Positions 32,912 to 43,759 of a DNA stretch of 64,000 nucleotides are shown here, piece by piece. The stretch is from Euglena gracilis (Eukaryota; Euglenida; Euglenophyceae; Euglenales), in contig CP154955.1 of assembly GCA_039621445.1 (NCBI GenBank), forward strand, positions 61,349,564-61,413,563, given 5' to 3'. How positions within the stretch are numbered: position 1 is the stretch's first letter; every line of letters begins with the position of its first letter. The notes below the pieces were generated by a model. It had not been told where the DNA came from and did no database searches. It saw only the letters and a program-made list of their open reading frames with translations. Made by a program: the position numbers and the translations under genes.

Positions 32912-33228
32912 GCTAAGTTCCTGTGAATGAAGATGGAGCTTCAAACGTGCTGTCCGTCAGGTATGCGGATGTGCCGCCGTACGCCCCCCCCCCCCACGCA
33001 GAAGAAATCATCATCGACCTGCGGAGTCAGGCGTACTTCGAAGCAGGGCACCTGTGCGGTGCCAGCCATGCCGGGGACGCCACTGCTTGCAGGGGGGGGT
33101 GATGGCTGGACCACCGCCCCCTTGCCACCGACTGCATTCCGATTGTGGCGTGCTTCTCGACAACGCGCGAGGAGTACCGCCTGCACACATTGAAAGAAAA
33201 GTTTCTGAATGTGATGTCGAGTGGATAA
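32912..33228 (+). pseudogene. Protein-like frame with one in-frame TGA, inside intron
   Basis: Reading on from 32912 gives VPVNEDGASNVLSVRYADVP, then HAEEIIIDLRSQAYFEAGHL, a TGA at 33100-33102, and in the same frame PLATDCIPIVACFSTTREEY and RLHTLKEKFLN before the final stop. Composition on both sides of the TGA is convincing. A G-run precedes the TGA, so an intron boundary or sequence error could explain it. A further open frame (32626-32849, containing FYHLEREELGKCTDN) lies upstream. No family recognised; low GC3 suggests a mobile-element gene. Confidence 0.33.
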
Positions 33229-33252
33229 GAACATGAATTTTCAAAGCCGATG

Positions 33253-33306
33253 CATCTGCACACACACGCATACACATGCATCCACGCACGCACGCACGCG
33301 CGTGCG

Positions 33307-33360
<54 letters not shown>

Positions 33361-33375
33361 CACACACACACACCG
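33253..33375 (+). repeat. (CA)n microsatellite with GCGC core
   Basis: CACACGCA-type units, a GCGCGCGCGC stretch and a pure CA tract. Confidence 0.95.
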
Positions 33376-33400
33376 CTCAGAAACATAGACATGCCAGCAG

Positions 33401-33560
33401 CATCGCACACCCAGATACCAGACGGTGCTACCTGCTGAGCAATCTGTCATATGTCGGCCCGATCCCATTCCGGTGGAGGAGCTTGTGGCGCGGTATTTTG
33501 AGCTACCCGCCCCACACTACCCCTTCCCGGCACCCTGCTCCGCTTGGATACCCCCCCCCA
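33401..33560 (+). pseudogene. Possible continuation exon of the 32.9-kb frame
   Basis: After GCCAGCAG the frame reads HRTPRYQTVLPAEQSVICRP and DPIPVEELVARYFELPAPHY. A donor-like AAT|GTGATG in the preceding frame would join it on a codon boundary across the CA tract. It ends in the C-run that opens the module at 33547. Unidentified. Confidence 0.25.
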
Positions 33561-33745
33561 ATAGAAGCACAGGTGCGCTTATGATGGACCGTCGCCTCGG
33601 CGGGGGGTGCACTTCTATTTTGACCCAACCTGTGTGCTTTCTATTGCTTTCCTTTAGAAATCCCATCAAAATGGGGTGCATTTGTGGTGGACCGCCGCCT
33701 TTGGGACTGCGGTGTTTTGGGGGGGGGGAGCTATTATTTGGGTTC
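33547..33745 (+). mobile_element. 'GAAGCAC-TTCG hairpin' module copy 2
   Basis: C-run, AATAGAAGCACAGGTGCGC, GGACCGTCGCC, TGCACTTCTATTTTGACCC, CTTTAGAAATCCCATCAAAA, then GGACCGCCGCCTTTGGG and a G-run. About the same length and order as 22705-22906. Confidence 0.65.
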
Positions 33746-34677
33746 TCGAAGCCCCCCACCTCCAAACGACCAAAAGTACCTTGCCAAGCTCAAAAGGTGG
33801 TTTTTTTGGGGCATTTTGGGCTTCTTTGCTCCTTTTGCCATATTCTGCACCAGTGTGTGACCTTTGCAACATTTGTGCTGATTCTTCCCTCTTTGTTTTC
33901 TTTGCCTTTTCCACAGTACGGAGGTTACATACTTTTACATTCACATATATAGATGTGTAAGCATTCATATACATACGTGCATATATATATGGTTATGGTT
34001 ATGGTTATATGGTTATATATATGTTCGGCAAGTGGGAAGTGTAATACCCAGAAAGGGGGGTATTAAGCTTCCAGGCCTCGGGTGGTGCCTTCGGGCCTAA
34101 CAGACCTACCCATGAGTTTGTTCACGATCGAGTGGACCTGCCCACTGAGTTGGGAACTGAATCTGGGGTCACGGACTGGTGTGTCGTCACGGCGAAGGAG
34201 ACCCCCCCCCCAACCAAAGTGAATGTGAGTGTGCCTGGCAGGCGCTTGGTGGCCTGCGCAGTAAACAAGATACGTCCCGCCAGGCTCCGGCCACCTCCAC
34301 GCACACAGGCAAAAAGGGCCAGAGGCAGGAAAACAGTGCCAGGCCAGAAGAGGGGGCCAAAGGCACCAAACGAACAGCCAGAGTGCAAACTTTCCACTTT
34401 CCGAAAATGAGATATATCAGAATTTAGATACACATACAGAGTATAAATATTTAAGTACACCTATAATGCATACTATGTGTATTACATGATATATTTTATA
34501 TTTTATATATGTTCACCATTATGTTCGCTATTATGTGTAATATTATATTCTATACATATTCTGTTTAATGTACTCTATTATATACATTGGATATTATTCA
34601 TCTATACAATACAAATCAGATTTAAATACATATTACACATTTGGGGGGTTTCTGTGGCCCTACTCTGGGGTGCTCAG

Positions 34678-34780
34678 CGGGGCGGCGCCGGCCTGCACGC
34701 TGGCGCTGGTCGGCACCGCGGAGCAGCGTGCGGCGGCCCGGGCTGTGTTGAGGCCCGGCGGGTGGCGCGTCGCTCGGGAG
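34678..34780 (+). CDS. Methyltransferase gene, exon 2 (linker after rhodanese-like part)
   Basis: The exon lies between GTGCTCAG and CGGGAG|GTGGGC, and is 100 percent open with GC3-rich codons. It reads GAAPACTLALVG, TAEQRAAARAVLRP and GGWRVARE. LALVG followed by an AAA..L...GW.V helix-strand is characteristic of the segment between the rhodanese-like and methyltransferase parts in this fusion family (family knowledge). It takes one base from its left junction, matching exon 31391-31438, and ends on a codon boundary. The catalytic cysteine loop of an active rhodanese is not present in the part I can see. Confidence 0.62.
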
Positions 34781-35832
34781 GTGGGCCATCCCATTGCCTC
34801 TGGGTGTTTGCCCCCTCCCCCTCCTCGGGGTGACTGGTTTTTTTCCCCGGAGGCTGAGTGGTTTTGGCTCCTGACTTCCAGGGGGGGGGTCGGTCGGGAC
34901 TGGCTGACAGTGCCCACCCATCACCGAAGGCATTGGGAAAGTTTTTGGGGTTTTTTTGAGCAGCTGAGTGGCCAGAGTGACCGACCACAGGAAGTGAGGA
35001 AACGGCTGACTGGTTTTTGAAAATTGACTGACTGGTTTTGTGAAAGCGGAAAGCGACCCCTGTTTCTAAAATGTTTGCGGCAGCGGGGGGTCTTCATAGG
35101 GGTCAGTAACAGTCTATTGCTTTAGGGTTTGCAGTACCCGGGGGGGGGGGCTGGACTGCAGCTTGGATATTTGTGGAAATCCTAGCAGACCCCTCCGGGG
35201 AGGTCTGCTGACAGGGCTAGCAGGGCTAGCAGGGCTATCAAGTAGAATTTTTTTTCCATGGCTGGCGCAAAATGCCGAATTTTTTGGAACCGCAAAAAAT
35301 GGCCCAAAATGCCCATTTTTTGGGCATTTTTCTGGGATTTTTTTGAACAAATCAGCCAAAAAGCACATTAAAAACCTCATTCCCACCTCTACCGGGGGGG
35401 GGGGAGTTGGAGGGTGGTGAAACTGGTCGGAAAAAATTGGCTTTCAGAAATCCTGCCAAATGTTTCCGGGCTGTTTTTGAAAATCCTGCCAGATTTTTCC
35501 GGACCAAAGGGCAGCCCATTGCAGCAGAGAACAAATCAGCAGGTTTCTGTCATTGTGAAGCATTGCCATTTGCTGATATTCATTCTCAGAGAAAAGAACG
35601 AAAAGAATTCCTGCCAATTTATCCACGCCATTTCCCCAAAAAAATCCTGCCAAATTTTTCCGGGCCATTTTGGCGTTTGGCACCAGTTTTTCCTTTTGCC
35701 AATTTTGTCGGGTTCGATTTTCTCTGGCATCCCCCCCCCCCGGTAGCAAAGTGTCTGCCAGTGGACCCCCCCCTCGGGTGCTTAAACAACAGCCTGGTCG
35801 GTAAGCAATGGTATGAGGTGGACGCTGCCCAG

Positions 35833-35868
35833 CTGGCTGCTGGGACTGGCGGCGACCCGGACCTGGAG
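35833..35868 (+). CDS. Methyltransferase gene, possible small exon 3
   Basis: Twelve codons between GCTGCCCAG and GACCTGGAG|GTGGCC read LAAGTGGDPDLE. Both edges fall on codon boundaries and match the neighbours if exon 4 starts at 36543. It is short, so the evidence is only phase, splice-like sites and composition. The frame is also open to the left (QWYEVDAAQ). Confidence 0.3.
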
Positions 35869-35974
35869 GTGGCCAGGTTGGCCTGCAGCATTTTTTTTCC
35901 CCCCGAAAAAGTTGCGAACAGCCTGTGCCTTGTAGAGCGGACCCCGCATCGAACCGGGTCCAATTTCACAACAC

Positions 35975-36078
35975 TGGCAATAACAACAACGACGACAACA
36001 ACAACAGCAGCAGCAACAGCAGCAGCAGCAACAACAACAACGGCAATAACAATGACGACGACGACGACGACGACGACG

Positions 36079-36120
<42 letters not shown>

Positions 36121-36122
36121 CC
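35975..36122 (+). repeat. Trinucleotide repeats (CAA, CAG, ACG)
   Basis: Mixed AAC/ACG/AGC triplets in a methyltransferase-gene intron. Cysteine-, asparagine- and threonine-rich frames are artefacts. Confidence 0.95.
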
Positions 36123-36257
36123 GTAAGTTAAACCCTATAAGTGAGTTGTAAGCTATAAGTCGAGGCTGTGTACCTGGGGTCCACAAAACTGCAATTTTGT
36201 CCTGCTGGGGTGTACAACAAAAAGGTATTTGGGCAATTTTATGATTTTTTTAGTTGA

Positions 36258-36455
36258 CATCACACACACACACACACACACACACCAGAACACACACACA
36301 CACACACACCACAACATACACACACACACACACACACCACAACACACACACACACACACACCACAACACACACACACACAACACACACACACACACAACA
36401 CGCACACACACACCACAACACACACACACACACACACACCACGCACAACACAAAT
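36258..36455 (+). repeat. (CA)n microsatellite
   Basis: CA tract with ACCACAA interruptions at regular intervals of about 30 bp. Confidence 0.95.
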
Positions 36456-36542
36456 CAACACGAATAGGCCGAAATTGAAACACACATCAACACCACTGAA
36501 TACACTCCAGTGTATCCGAATACATCGGATGTACACACCGAG

Positions 36543-36611
36543 GACCGCCCTGCAGCGACGGGTGGGCCGGACTCCGCCCCGTCGTGGCGGCCGTCGCCAT
36601 TCCTGCAGCAG
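36543..36611 (+). CDS. Methyltransferase gene, exon 4 (WRPSPF block)
   Basis: The exon ends at CTGCAGCAG|GTGTGG and reads GGPDSAPSWRPSPFLQQ. The W-x-PSP-F/L block directly precedes the SAM-binding motif in rhodanese/TehB-like methyltransferases (family knowledge). Two starts are possible: 36543 after ACCGAG (codon boundary, fits exon 3) or 36556 after CCCTGCAG (needs one leading base). The 5' edge AGGACCGCCCTGCAG is identical to the right border of the SINE-like family, so a repeat end may supply this acceptor. It ends on a codon boundary and joins exon 38107 in frame. Confidence 0.6.
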
Positions 36612-38106
36612 GTGTGGAATGCGCTTCTTTTGCAGCCTCGTAGAGGGACCCAACCTCACCTTAGCGTGTGTCGACCAAAAATTTTTTATGAATCGGTGGG
36701 TGTCCGATTCATTTTTTGTTTCCCGCCATTTTTGTCAAACTGTAACCCGGCTCAATTGGTGCCTGTCAACATCCTGAGAGAGATTCGGATAAAACAAGTG
36801 CAAGCTTTCAAAACTGCAAAATTTTCTTAAAAAAGCTGTAAATTTCTGCAAAGTGACGAAAAATGGAGAGAAAAATGGACTGGCTTTTGGTTGGAGCAGG
36901 GCCACTCCAGACCTCTAAGGCTTCCAAAATCCTCGTGCGTCAAAGATACACACCGATTCACACACTAATTCATTAACAAAAATTTAATTTTGACATAAGA
37001 GACGTAGGGCCCAAATAGAAGTGCACCCCCCCCCCGCTGCCTGCTGCCAGAGGCGACGGCATGCTACAAGCCCACCTGTACTTTAATTTTGGGAGGTGGG
37101 CAATTACAAATAGATTCCATTTTCGCCCTTGTTTGCTTCCTTGACCACTGGCCCAGACCAACAATTGACCCAATTTGGGGTCAAAGTCAGGCCAAAACCC
37201 AGGTCCCAAGTGGGGATGAAATTTGAGACCTGAATTCGGCCCGGATTCAACCTAACGTCGTCTAAAATCGGGTCTCAATGAGACCTAAAATCCCGGAATC
37301 CAGGAAACTTTCAGACCAGACCTCTCTTTAGTGTGTATCAGCAAAAAAAAATTGTGTATCGGTGTGCATCGGCAAGTTTCTTGAGAATTTTTCTCAATGC
37401 AGTAGGGATTTTTCTAGTGACCGGCGGAAAGCGCCGAAAAAAAAAGATTTTTTGGGGAACAAAATCAACCAAAAACCTATCAAAAACTTCATTTCCACCT
37501 TGCTGTGCAGCGCCGAAGGAAAATTTTTTCCAGTTGGGGGACCCCCGGGGGAAGGGGGACCAGCTAGTCCCTTTTTTTCCGGTGTCCAGCAAAATGGCTT
37601 GCCAGTGGACCCCCCCCCGGGGTCCTTAAGCAATGGCCTGATTGGTGTGTCTTGGCAAAAAATTGTATATTGGTGTGCATCAGCAAAACTTTTTGTGTAT
37701 TGGTGTGTATTGCTGATACACACTTAGGAAAGGCCTGTTTCAGACCTGACCTGCTGATCGTATCCCTTACATCTTGCCATATCTGAAAATAATGACCACG
37801 ACATGTGGGGACCGCCGCCAGACCAACGTCCCTCCCGGTCGATTATGTGATCTGAGCCATTAGACTGGCGGCTGCCACAGATATATGTGTGATATGTGTG
37901 CGTGGGTTCCACGCATGTGGGTTTTTTCGCAGTGAATATGCAGTGAATGTTCGCTGTAAACATTTTGAAGACCCCACCCTCAAAATCAAGCGTGTCTGAC
38001 CTCTGCAGAAGCCTGTCACCCTGAGGAATTGTCATGGACGACGTGGGACGACACCCAAGGACAGCCTCCTTCTTGGGCCTCTGCCGTCCTTTCCCTGGTT
38101 CCACAG
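36612..38106. other. Intron of the methyltransferase gene
   Basis: No exon seen. 37010-37080 is a partial 'GAAGCAC-TTCG' module. GACCGGCGGAAAGCGCCG (37421) and CAGCGCCGAAGG (37508) are micro-hairpin variants. TTGTGTATCGGTGTGCATC words are repeated at 37350-37720. Confidence 0.45.
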
Positions 38107-38231
38107 CTGCTGCCGCAGTGCCTGCCGCTACTGGCCCCGCTGGCCTCGCGCACGCCGGGCCCCGTCGCGATGGACCTCGGCTGTAACGGCGGGCGGGACG
38201 CGGTCCACCTCGCCAGCCGCCTGCCGGCCGG
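38107..38231 (+). CDS. Methyltransferase gene, exon 5 (SAM-binding motif I)
   Basis: The exon starts on a codon boundary after GGTTCCACAG and ends two bases into a codon at GCCGG|GTGGGC. It reads LLPQCLPLLAPLASRTPGPV and AMDLGCNGGRDAVHLA, then SRLPAG. This is motif I of class I SAM-dependent methyltransferases; DLGCGxGRDAxxLA is the typical form in TehB-like and rhodanese-fused members. Here the middle glycine is replaced by asparagine (GCNGG). All codons are GC3-rich. This is the strongest single anchor of the gene. Confidence 0.85.
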
Positions 38232-39844
38232 GTGGGCGGGCGACGGCCGGGCAGCAGACATTCGTTTCGCGTGCACAGTTTGGGTATGGGTGCCTCCCCC
38301 CCATGTCCAATGAACCCCGTTGCCCAATGAACAGGGGGTGTCCGGACCGTCTCGTTTGTCACCTTACAGCGAAACAAATGCCCATGCAACCCTTGCCCAA
38401 TAAATGTCCCCCGTTTGGACCATCCAGGTTGTCATGGGCTTGGGGGGGGGAGGTACCCGACCCCGAGCCCCAGACCTGCTGTCATCCGATGGGCTGAGGT
38501 GGTGGAGTGTGCACACCAGGGGTTTCCTTAAGCCGGAGGGGACCCCATCCCCCGGGGGGGGGGGTCCAGCCAGCCAGCAGCTCAAATCCAGCCAGCAGCC
38601 CAAATTCGGGCTGGGAGCCCCCCCCCGGGGGGGATCGAGTGAAATAAAGTTGGGTCCAGCCGGCCGAAGGCCGGGCCAGCCGGCCGCAGGCTGGCCAGCC
38701 AACTGGGCTGCCCAGCTCACCTATCCCTGCATTTCCCCCCCTCATCACAGCTTCCTCCATCGCGGCCCCCCAGCCTTGATCTAGCTCCATCCACCAAACT
38801 GTCGAGAAAAAAAATGTTTTAGAAAATTTGTTTTTCATCGACCCAGCCCAGCCCCCTCCAACCCCGGACCCCTCCCCATCCCCCCAGGGGGGGTCCAGCC
38901 AGCAGCTCATTTTCAGCCAGGAGCCTTTTTGCCAGCCGGAGACTGGACCCCCCCGGGGGGGTCCTTAAGAAAACCCCTGGTGCACACACCTGCAGAGCAA
39001 CAATTTGTGCGGGAGCAAACATTTGTGATTTCTGGCCCCTTCCAACCCAACCCAACCCACCCAAACCAGGGAAGGAGGCGAGAAGGTTCATACTGGGGTG
39101 GGTAGCCCTGGACCCTGCCTTTGGACAACACATGATTTGGCCTCAACGGTGGCTTGGTCAAGGTGATCGTTTTGGGCCAAAAAATGATCAAAGCAGGGGT
39201 TATTTTTCAATTCGAAAATTCTCAATTTTTTTACCGTTTTTTCAGGCATTTTTTAAGGATTTTGGATTTTGTCTTTCCACGGTCGGTCAAAGGGCGCTCC
39301 GGGAATCGAATGGGGTTCAAAGTCAAAGACTTCCAGCATGGACCACCTGGGGTTTGACCTACCCTCTCACCTGCCTTTATATCAAACCTTGGGAGGGGGG
39401 GGGAGTATCAGCCTGACCGCTGCCAGTGGACACACCCGAGACCCGCCCCCTCTGGGTGGGGTCCATTTCAAGGATGAGGGACGGAGCGGTGGTGGCCGCC
39501 GTCTCCCGGTTTGCGGACAGTGTTCGGGTTCGACAACCACGGCAACGCGCGGGACTGTGCCGACCTCTTCCGATTTTTGGGGTGTGCTGCCAGGCTTCTT
39601 CTCAGGAAGGCCTGTCAGAGTCGAATTCCCCAACCCAGGAAACTGCCGGGGTCCCGGAAGTTTCATTTGACTTGAGCCCCCCCCCCCCCAGTGCCGACCC
39701 ACACCATTTGGCTAAGATGTGTGTCTGACCCCACTTGGGGGTCGGGTCTTGGGGGGGGGGCGACTGATTGGCTTTTTTTTTCAGAGTGATTGGCTGATTT
39801 TTTTGGGGCTCCGGGCCTCTTAGTGGTGGGGGAGAGTCCGCCAG
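38232..39844. other. Intron of the methyltransferase gene
   Basis: No exon seen. 38540-38700 and 38870-38960 contain repeated CAGCCAGCAGCTCA/CCAGCCGGC words around C/G runs. TGTGCACACCAGGGGTTTCC and its inverse (38506, 38965) form a long-range inverted pair. 39282-39330 has a short SINE-like fragment (GGGAATCGAATGGGGTTC). Confidence 0.45.
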
Positions 39845-40011
39845 AACTGGCCGGACGCCCCCCCCCCCGCCGCGGCGGCGCCCCGCCGCCGCCTTGCTGC
39901 GCGCCGAGGCCCTTGCCCGCCGCGCCGGCGTGGCGGTGACGTTCGAGAACCGCGGCCAGCCGGCACCGCCCCCCCCCCCCAGGGCTGTTGGGAATCCCCG
40001 AAACCCGATGG
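39845..40011 (+). CDS. Methyltransferase gene, exon 6
   Basis: The exon begins after AGTCCGCCAG with the one base needed to complete the codon left by exon 5. A C-run gives a proline/arginine segment (TGRTPPPPPRRRPAA), followed by ALLRAEALARRAGVAVTFE and NRGQ. The A-ALARRAGV-V-F helix-strand is the normal segment after motif I. The acidic GVD residue that usually contacts the ribose in motif post-I is missing, apparently replaced by the homopolymer-encoded stretch. The 3' end is placed at GATGG|GTGGG to match the phase of exon 7; a second donor GG|GTAAGG is four bases downstream. Confidence 0.68.
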
Positions 40012-40837
40012 GTGGGTAAGGGGTCCAACCCCCCACCAGGCCTTCCCGTACAGCCCTGCCCCCCCCCCCACAGCCAAAATCCAGCCTACTGATGGTCTGG
40101 GGTCCGCCGGAAACCCCCACGTTTCTTTTCAGACTGAGCCAAATGTGCAAAACCATGTGAAAAAATATCTGTGTGTTCTCCAATTTTTTTTTGAAAAAGC
40201 ATGCATTTATTTGGTGGGCATGTTTCAGTTCCCTGCCCCGATGCCCCCCCAACCGGGCAGAGGGAGGGTGCACCCACTGGTCTGTTGAACGCAGGTTGGG
40301 GGTTGGGCAACCTTCCCTGTCTTTGCTCGCGCTTGGAGTGAGTGTCGTACAACAAAGGAAAGGGTTTTGGGTAGCCATTGGGCATGAGGGGTGGCCCATG
40401 CTTGGGTTCTGGAACGCCGGGGGCAGACATCCGAAAAGGGGCCGAAAGAGGGCTGCAGTTCAAACAGTCTCGGGACAGCGAGACTACCCTTGAGGACCTG
40501 AGGTTTGAGACTTCCCCGCCCCAGCCTTCAGGGGCGACCTGCTCGGGGGGTGGGGGTTAGCGATGGGCAAGCCCCAGGGTTGTCTGGGAAAACCCCCATG
40601 GACGGTGGGTGGGGTGGGTTCAACACAGGGGTGGGGGATATGCGGGTTGCATAATTGGTATTTTTTTTGCATAATCGAAAACCTTGAAAATTTGCGCTTT
40701 TTTGCCTAATTTGCATTTTTTTTTGCGTAGTCCAAAGTTTTGTGAAAAGTCGCATTGTTTTCTTTTTTTTGCATTGCATATTGAGGAGGCTTGTTGCATA
40801 TCCCCTCCTCTGTTCACCCCCCCCCAAGCCACTGCAG

Positions 40838-40927
40838 TTCGGGGCGGCGGCGCGGTGCTGGATGGCGCCGACCTGCGGCGTGCGGGCTGCCTCGATGACT
40901 TTGCCGGCCGCGTCGGGCTGATCCACG
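40838..40927 (+). CDS. Methyltransferase gene, exon 7
   Basis: Between CACTGCAG and CCACG|GTGTGC it reads VRGGGAVLDGADLRRAGCLD then DFAGRVGLIHG across the right junction. It takes two bases at the left and leaves one at the right, matching both neighbours. The F.-L-HG end corresponds to the motif IV region (FDLVHG in relatives), which lies directly before RFLHRPL. Joined to exon 8 it gives the uninterrupted family block LIHGARFLHRPLL. Confidence 0.75.
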
Positions 40928-42880
40928 GTGTGCGGCCCTGGGGGGGAGCCGCGGCATTCTCAAAATTGAAGGCAGGGGGAAAAAGCTCAAACGCATTTTT
41001 TTGCGTTTTTTTTTTTGGTGTTTTTCGATTTTGGCAAAATTTGTATTTTTGTTTGCGTTTTTTTTGCGCCCTTTTTTTGCTTTTTTTTCCCAGTGATTTT
41101 TGGATTTTTGGAAAAAAAATTGACAATGAGTAAAGTCCTTTTTTTGGCCCTTATTTCTCCCCCAAGACAAAAAATTTTGCCAATTTTTTTGTCTTTTTTT
41201 GCATTTTTGGTCACTCAATGCTTATTTTTATGCAAAGTAAAAAATTTTTCCCGGCGGAGCAAAATTTTTTATAAGTCCTCTCCAGTGGAAAAAGTGTATA
41301 TCCCGAGGGAGCTCCTGAAGGATTTTACATGCGTTTGAGTTTTTTTGCATTTTTTTGCATTTTTTTTGCGTCGCGCTTTTTGAAGGTCTATGTTGCGTTC
41401 CCCCCCCCCCTGTTGAAGGGCAGTTTTGAGGTTTGGGGGAGGTGTCATTAAGACGCTTGGATTCTGCGGGGTGGAACCTCTCTGCCTGGATGGGATAGGT
41501 ATTTATGCACAGTGTACATACATGAGTATGTATGGCGTGTGTATTATGTTTACGTATGAGATGTCTATCCATATGTGTATGTAGATGTTTAGATATATAC
41601 ATGGATTGTGGGGGGGGCAGGAGCTGATGGTAATTCCCGGAATCCTGGTGAGTGGGAGAGGGAAGGTCCGACCCCTCCCCACCCTTTCCCTTTTTTCCAG
41701 GGACGCTAATTTTCTTTGAGCGCCTCATTTGGCACCAAATGAACCTTTCCTTGTAGGTGCTGTGCGGGGGGGGGTCGACTCATATTGCTGAAGAATTTCT
41801 CAACTGGTGTTTTCCCTTTTTTATTTATTTATTGAAACCACTGATTACAGGGTTCATTTTTCGGCCCATTATGGCAGACATTTTTGGCTGCAAGAACTGC
41901 GTGTCCTTTTTCTACTTCTGATGACCCTCTGACATTTTGTTTTGTCTTCATTTACCCAATTAATGGTAAATTATTTGGGGTGTTTATGTGGTTTATTGCG
42001 CTTTGATATGATTTCGTGGGATTGAATGTCATTTTTAAGGGGTTTTAGTTTTATCGGCATTGCATAATAACAAAAGTGGTTGTATTTTGCCAAAATTCTA
42101 CATATGACTTCATGCGATTGGATGTGTCGTGTTATTCCCCCCTGCAAAAACCTTGGTCTCTCTCAGAAACCCGAAGTTATTTTGGGCAAGTCTTTCGCCC
42201 AAAAAATCCCCCAACAGCACACTTTAAATGCCATTTGATAATTTCATTTCAGATTTTATGGTTTCTGAGTTTTGTACGGTTTGACACCTTATTTTGCTAT
42301 TTTTGGACGGAAATTGAAGCTTTTCTGCCTCGCTTGATTGTTTGCTTTTTTTTTTGAGCACAGGAATGGGCGTTGTTCAAAATGTGTCCTGTCCCCGGAG
42401 GTGGGGCTGGTCTCTGTGGGGGTTCTCAAAAATATGTGAGGGACCCCAAACTGCATACGTGGTTTTCTGCGTACCCCCCCCAATTAATAAATAGTAATAT
42501 AATCCCCCCTGCTGCCCCCAGGGATAGATGGGAAGCCTTTCAGTATAAAGATAGGTGGTAGGGGTTCCGGACCACCCCCCTCCCCCGGACGTTGGAAAAA
42601 ATTTTCTTTTGGCGCCGTGGAAAATGAGCAAAAAAGGATCCCTTTTCCCTCACTTTTGAGCACACTGCACGTTTTTTTGCTGTTGATGTGTTCGTTGTTG
42701 CATAAAACGTGTTCAAAGTTTCAAACAATGACGCTTTGGGGGATTTATTATTTCAAATTATTATTATTATTATTTTCAAAGAAAAATCAGGGCTTTTTGA
42801 CCAATTTTGGCCTGGCATCCCGCCCGTTGCCTGTCCACAAAACCGATATTTCTGAACTTCTGACCCCCCCCCCTCCCCAG
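40928..42880. other. Intron of the methyltransferase gene, left part
   Basis: No exon seen. T-runs punctuated by GCATT and GCGTTT dominate 40980-41390. 41500-41620 is A/T-rich with ATGTATG words. 42350-42640 carries repeat GGGATAGATGGGAAGCC and a micro-hairpin relative (TTGGCGCCGTGG). Confidence 0.4.
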
Positions 42881-43182
42881 GCTTGTGCTTAGTTGGGTGC
42901 CTACCCCACGGGGGGGGGTGCTAGGGGCAGGCACCCCATAGCACCCGATCCGACCCCCCCGGGGGGGGGGTAGGGTTTTGGGGGGTGCCTGCCCCTAGCA
43001 GGCACCCCCCTCCGACCCCGGCGCCAAAGGCGCCGGGGGCCCGGAAAAGGCCATTTTCAATGAAAATTTTCTGGGTCCAGCCCGGACCCCTATCCCCCTC
43101 CCGGGGGGGGGGGTGTGCCTGCTAGGGGCAGGCACCCTATAGCACCCACCCCCCCTCCCCCCCCGGTCGGTAAGCACAAGCA
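42881..43182. mobile_element. C/G-capped element with GCTTGTGCTTA termini, copy 1
   Basis: The left end GCTTGTGCTTA and right end TAAGCACAAGC are inverted. Inside are TGCCTACCCC, GTGCTAGGGGCAGGCACC in both orientations, the micro-hairpin CGGCGCCAAAGGCGCCGGG, and GGCCATTTTCAATGAAAAT. A second copy with the same order of parts is at 46127-46589. Confidence 0.72.
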
Positions 43183-43249
43183 TGTCCCCCCCTCCTTGTT
43201 GGAGGGGGGTTCCGGGCCTGCCCTTCACTTCAACAGGGGGGAACGCAAA

Positions 43250-43500
43250 TGCGTTTTTTTTTTTTGCGTTTTTTATGCGTTTTTTTTGTGTGTTTTTTGT
43301 GTGTTTTTTGTGTGTTGTTTTTGCTTTTTTTATGCGTTTTTTTGAATTTTTTTTGCGTTTTTTATGCGTTTTTTTTGTGTGTTTTTTGTGTGTTTTTTGT
43401 GTGTTGTTTTTGCTTTTTTTATGCGTTTTTTTGATTTTTTTTTGCGTTTTTTGCGGTTCTTTTGTTTTTTTTGTGTTTTTTTTGTGTCATCTTTTTTGAG
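43250..43500 (+). repeat. T-rich tandem duplication, about 93-bp unit
   Basis: Two near-identical units of GCGTTTTTTATGCG, TTTTTTTTGTGTG repeats and TTGTTTTTGC, at about 43267-43359 and 43360-43450. Phenylalanine/valine/cysteine frames here are artefacts. Confidence 0.85.
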
Positions 43501-43590
43501 GGTCCATGTGGTCCCCCCCCTGTTGTCCCATTCATCCCATTCATCCCTGCGCACCCCTGAGAGGGGAATCGGTACGTCGCCGCGCCACAG

Positions 43591-43755
43591 GGGCGCGGTT
43601 CCTGCACCGGCCGCTGCTGGCGGCGGCCCGGGACCACCTCCTGGCGCCCGGCGGCGCACTGCTGTGGAGTACCTTCCTCCTTGGGCCGCACCACGCCGCC
43701 GGCCCCGCCTCATGCGGCTGGGCTTGGGCGGGGGGACAGCTCCCATTTTTGTTTG
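43591..43755 (+). CDS. Methyltransferase gene, exon 8 (post-motif catalytic-fold core)
   Basis: The exon starts after GCGCCACAG with two bases in phase with exon 7. It reads ARFLHRPLLAAARDHLLAPG, GALLWSTFLLG and continues to PASCGWAWAGG. RFLHRPL-x(6)-L-x-PGG-L-x-x-TF is the conserved alpha-E/beta-5 block of this methyltransferase group. GC3 bias is very strong to about 43735. The 3' end is uncertain: the only in-phase GT is TTTG|GTTTGT at 43756, after a few A/T-rich codons. Confidence 0.82.
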
Positions 43756-43759
43756 GTTT

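Noticed and set aside
33100-33102. Selenocysteine reading of TGA
   Set aside because: No selenocysteine-protein family match and no downstream stem-loop that I can identify; an intron edge or decay is simpler.
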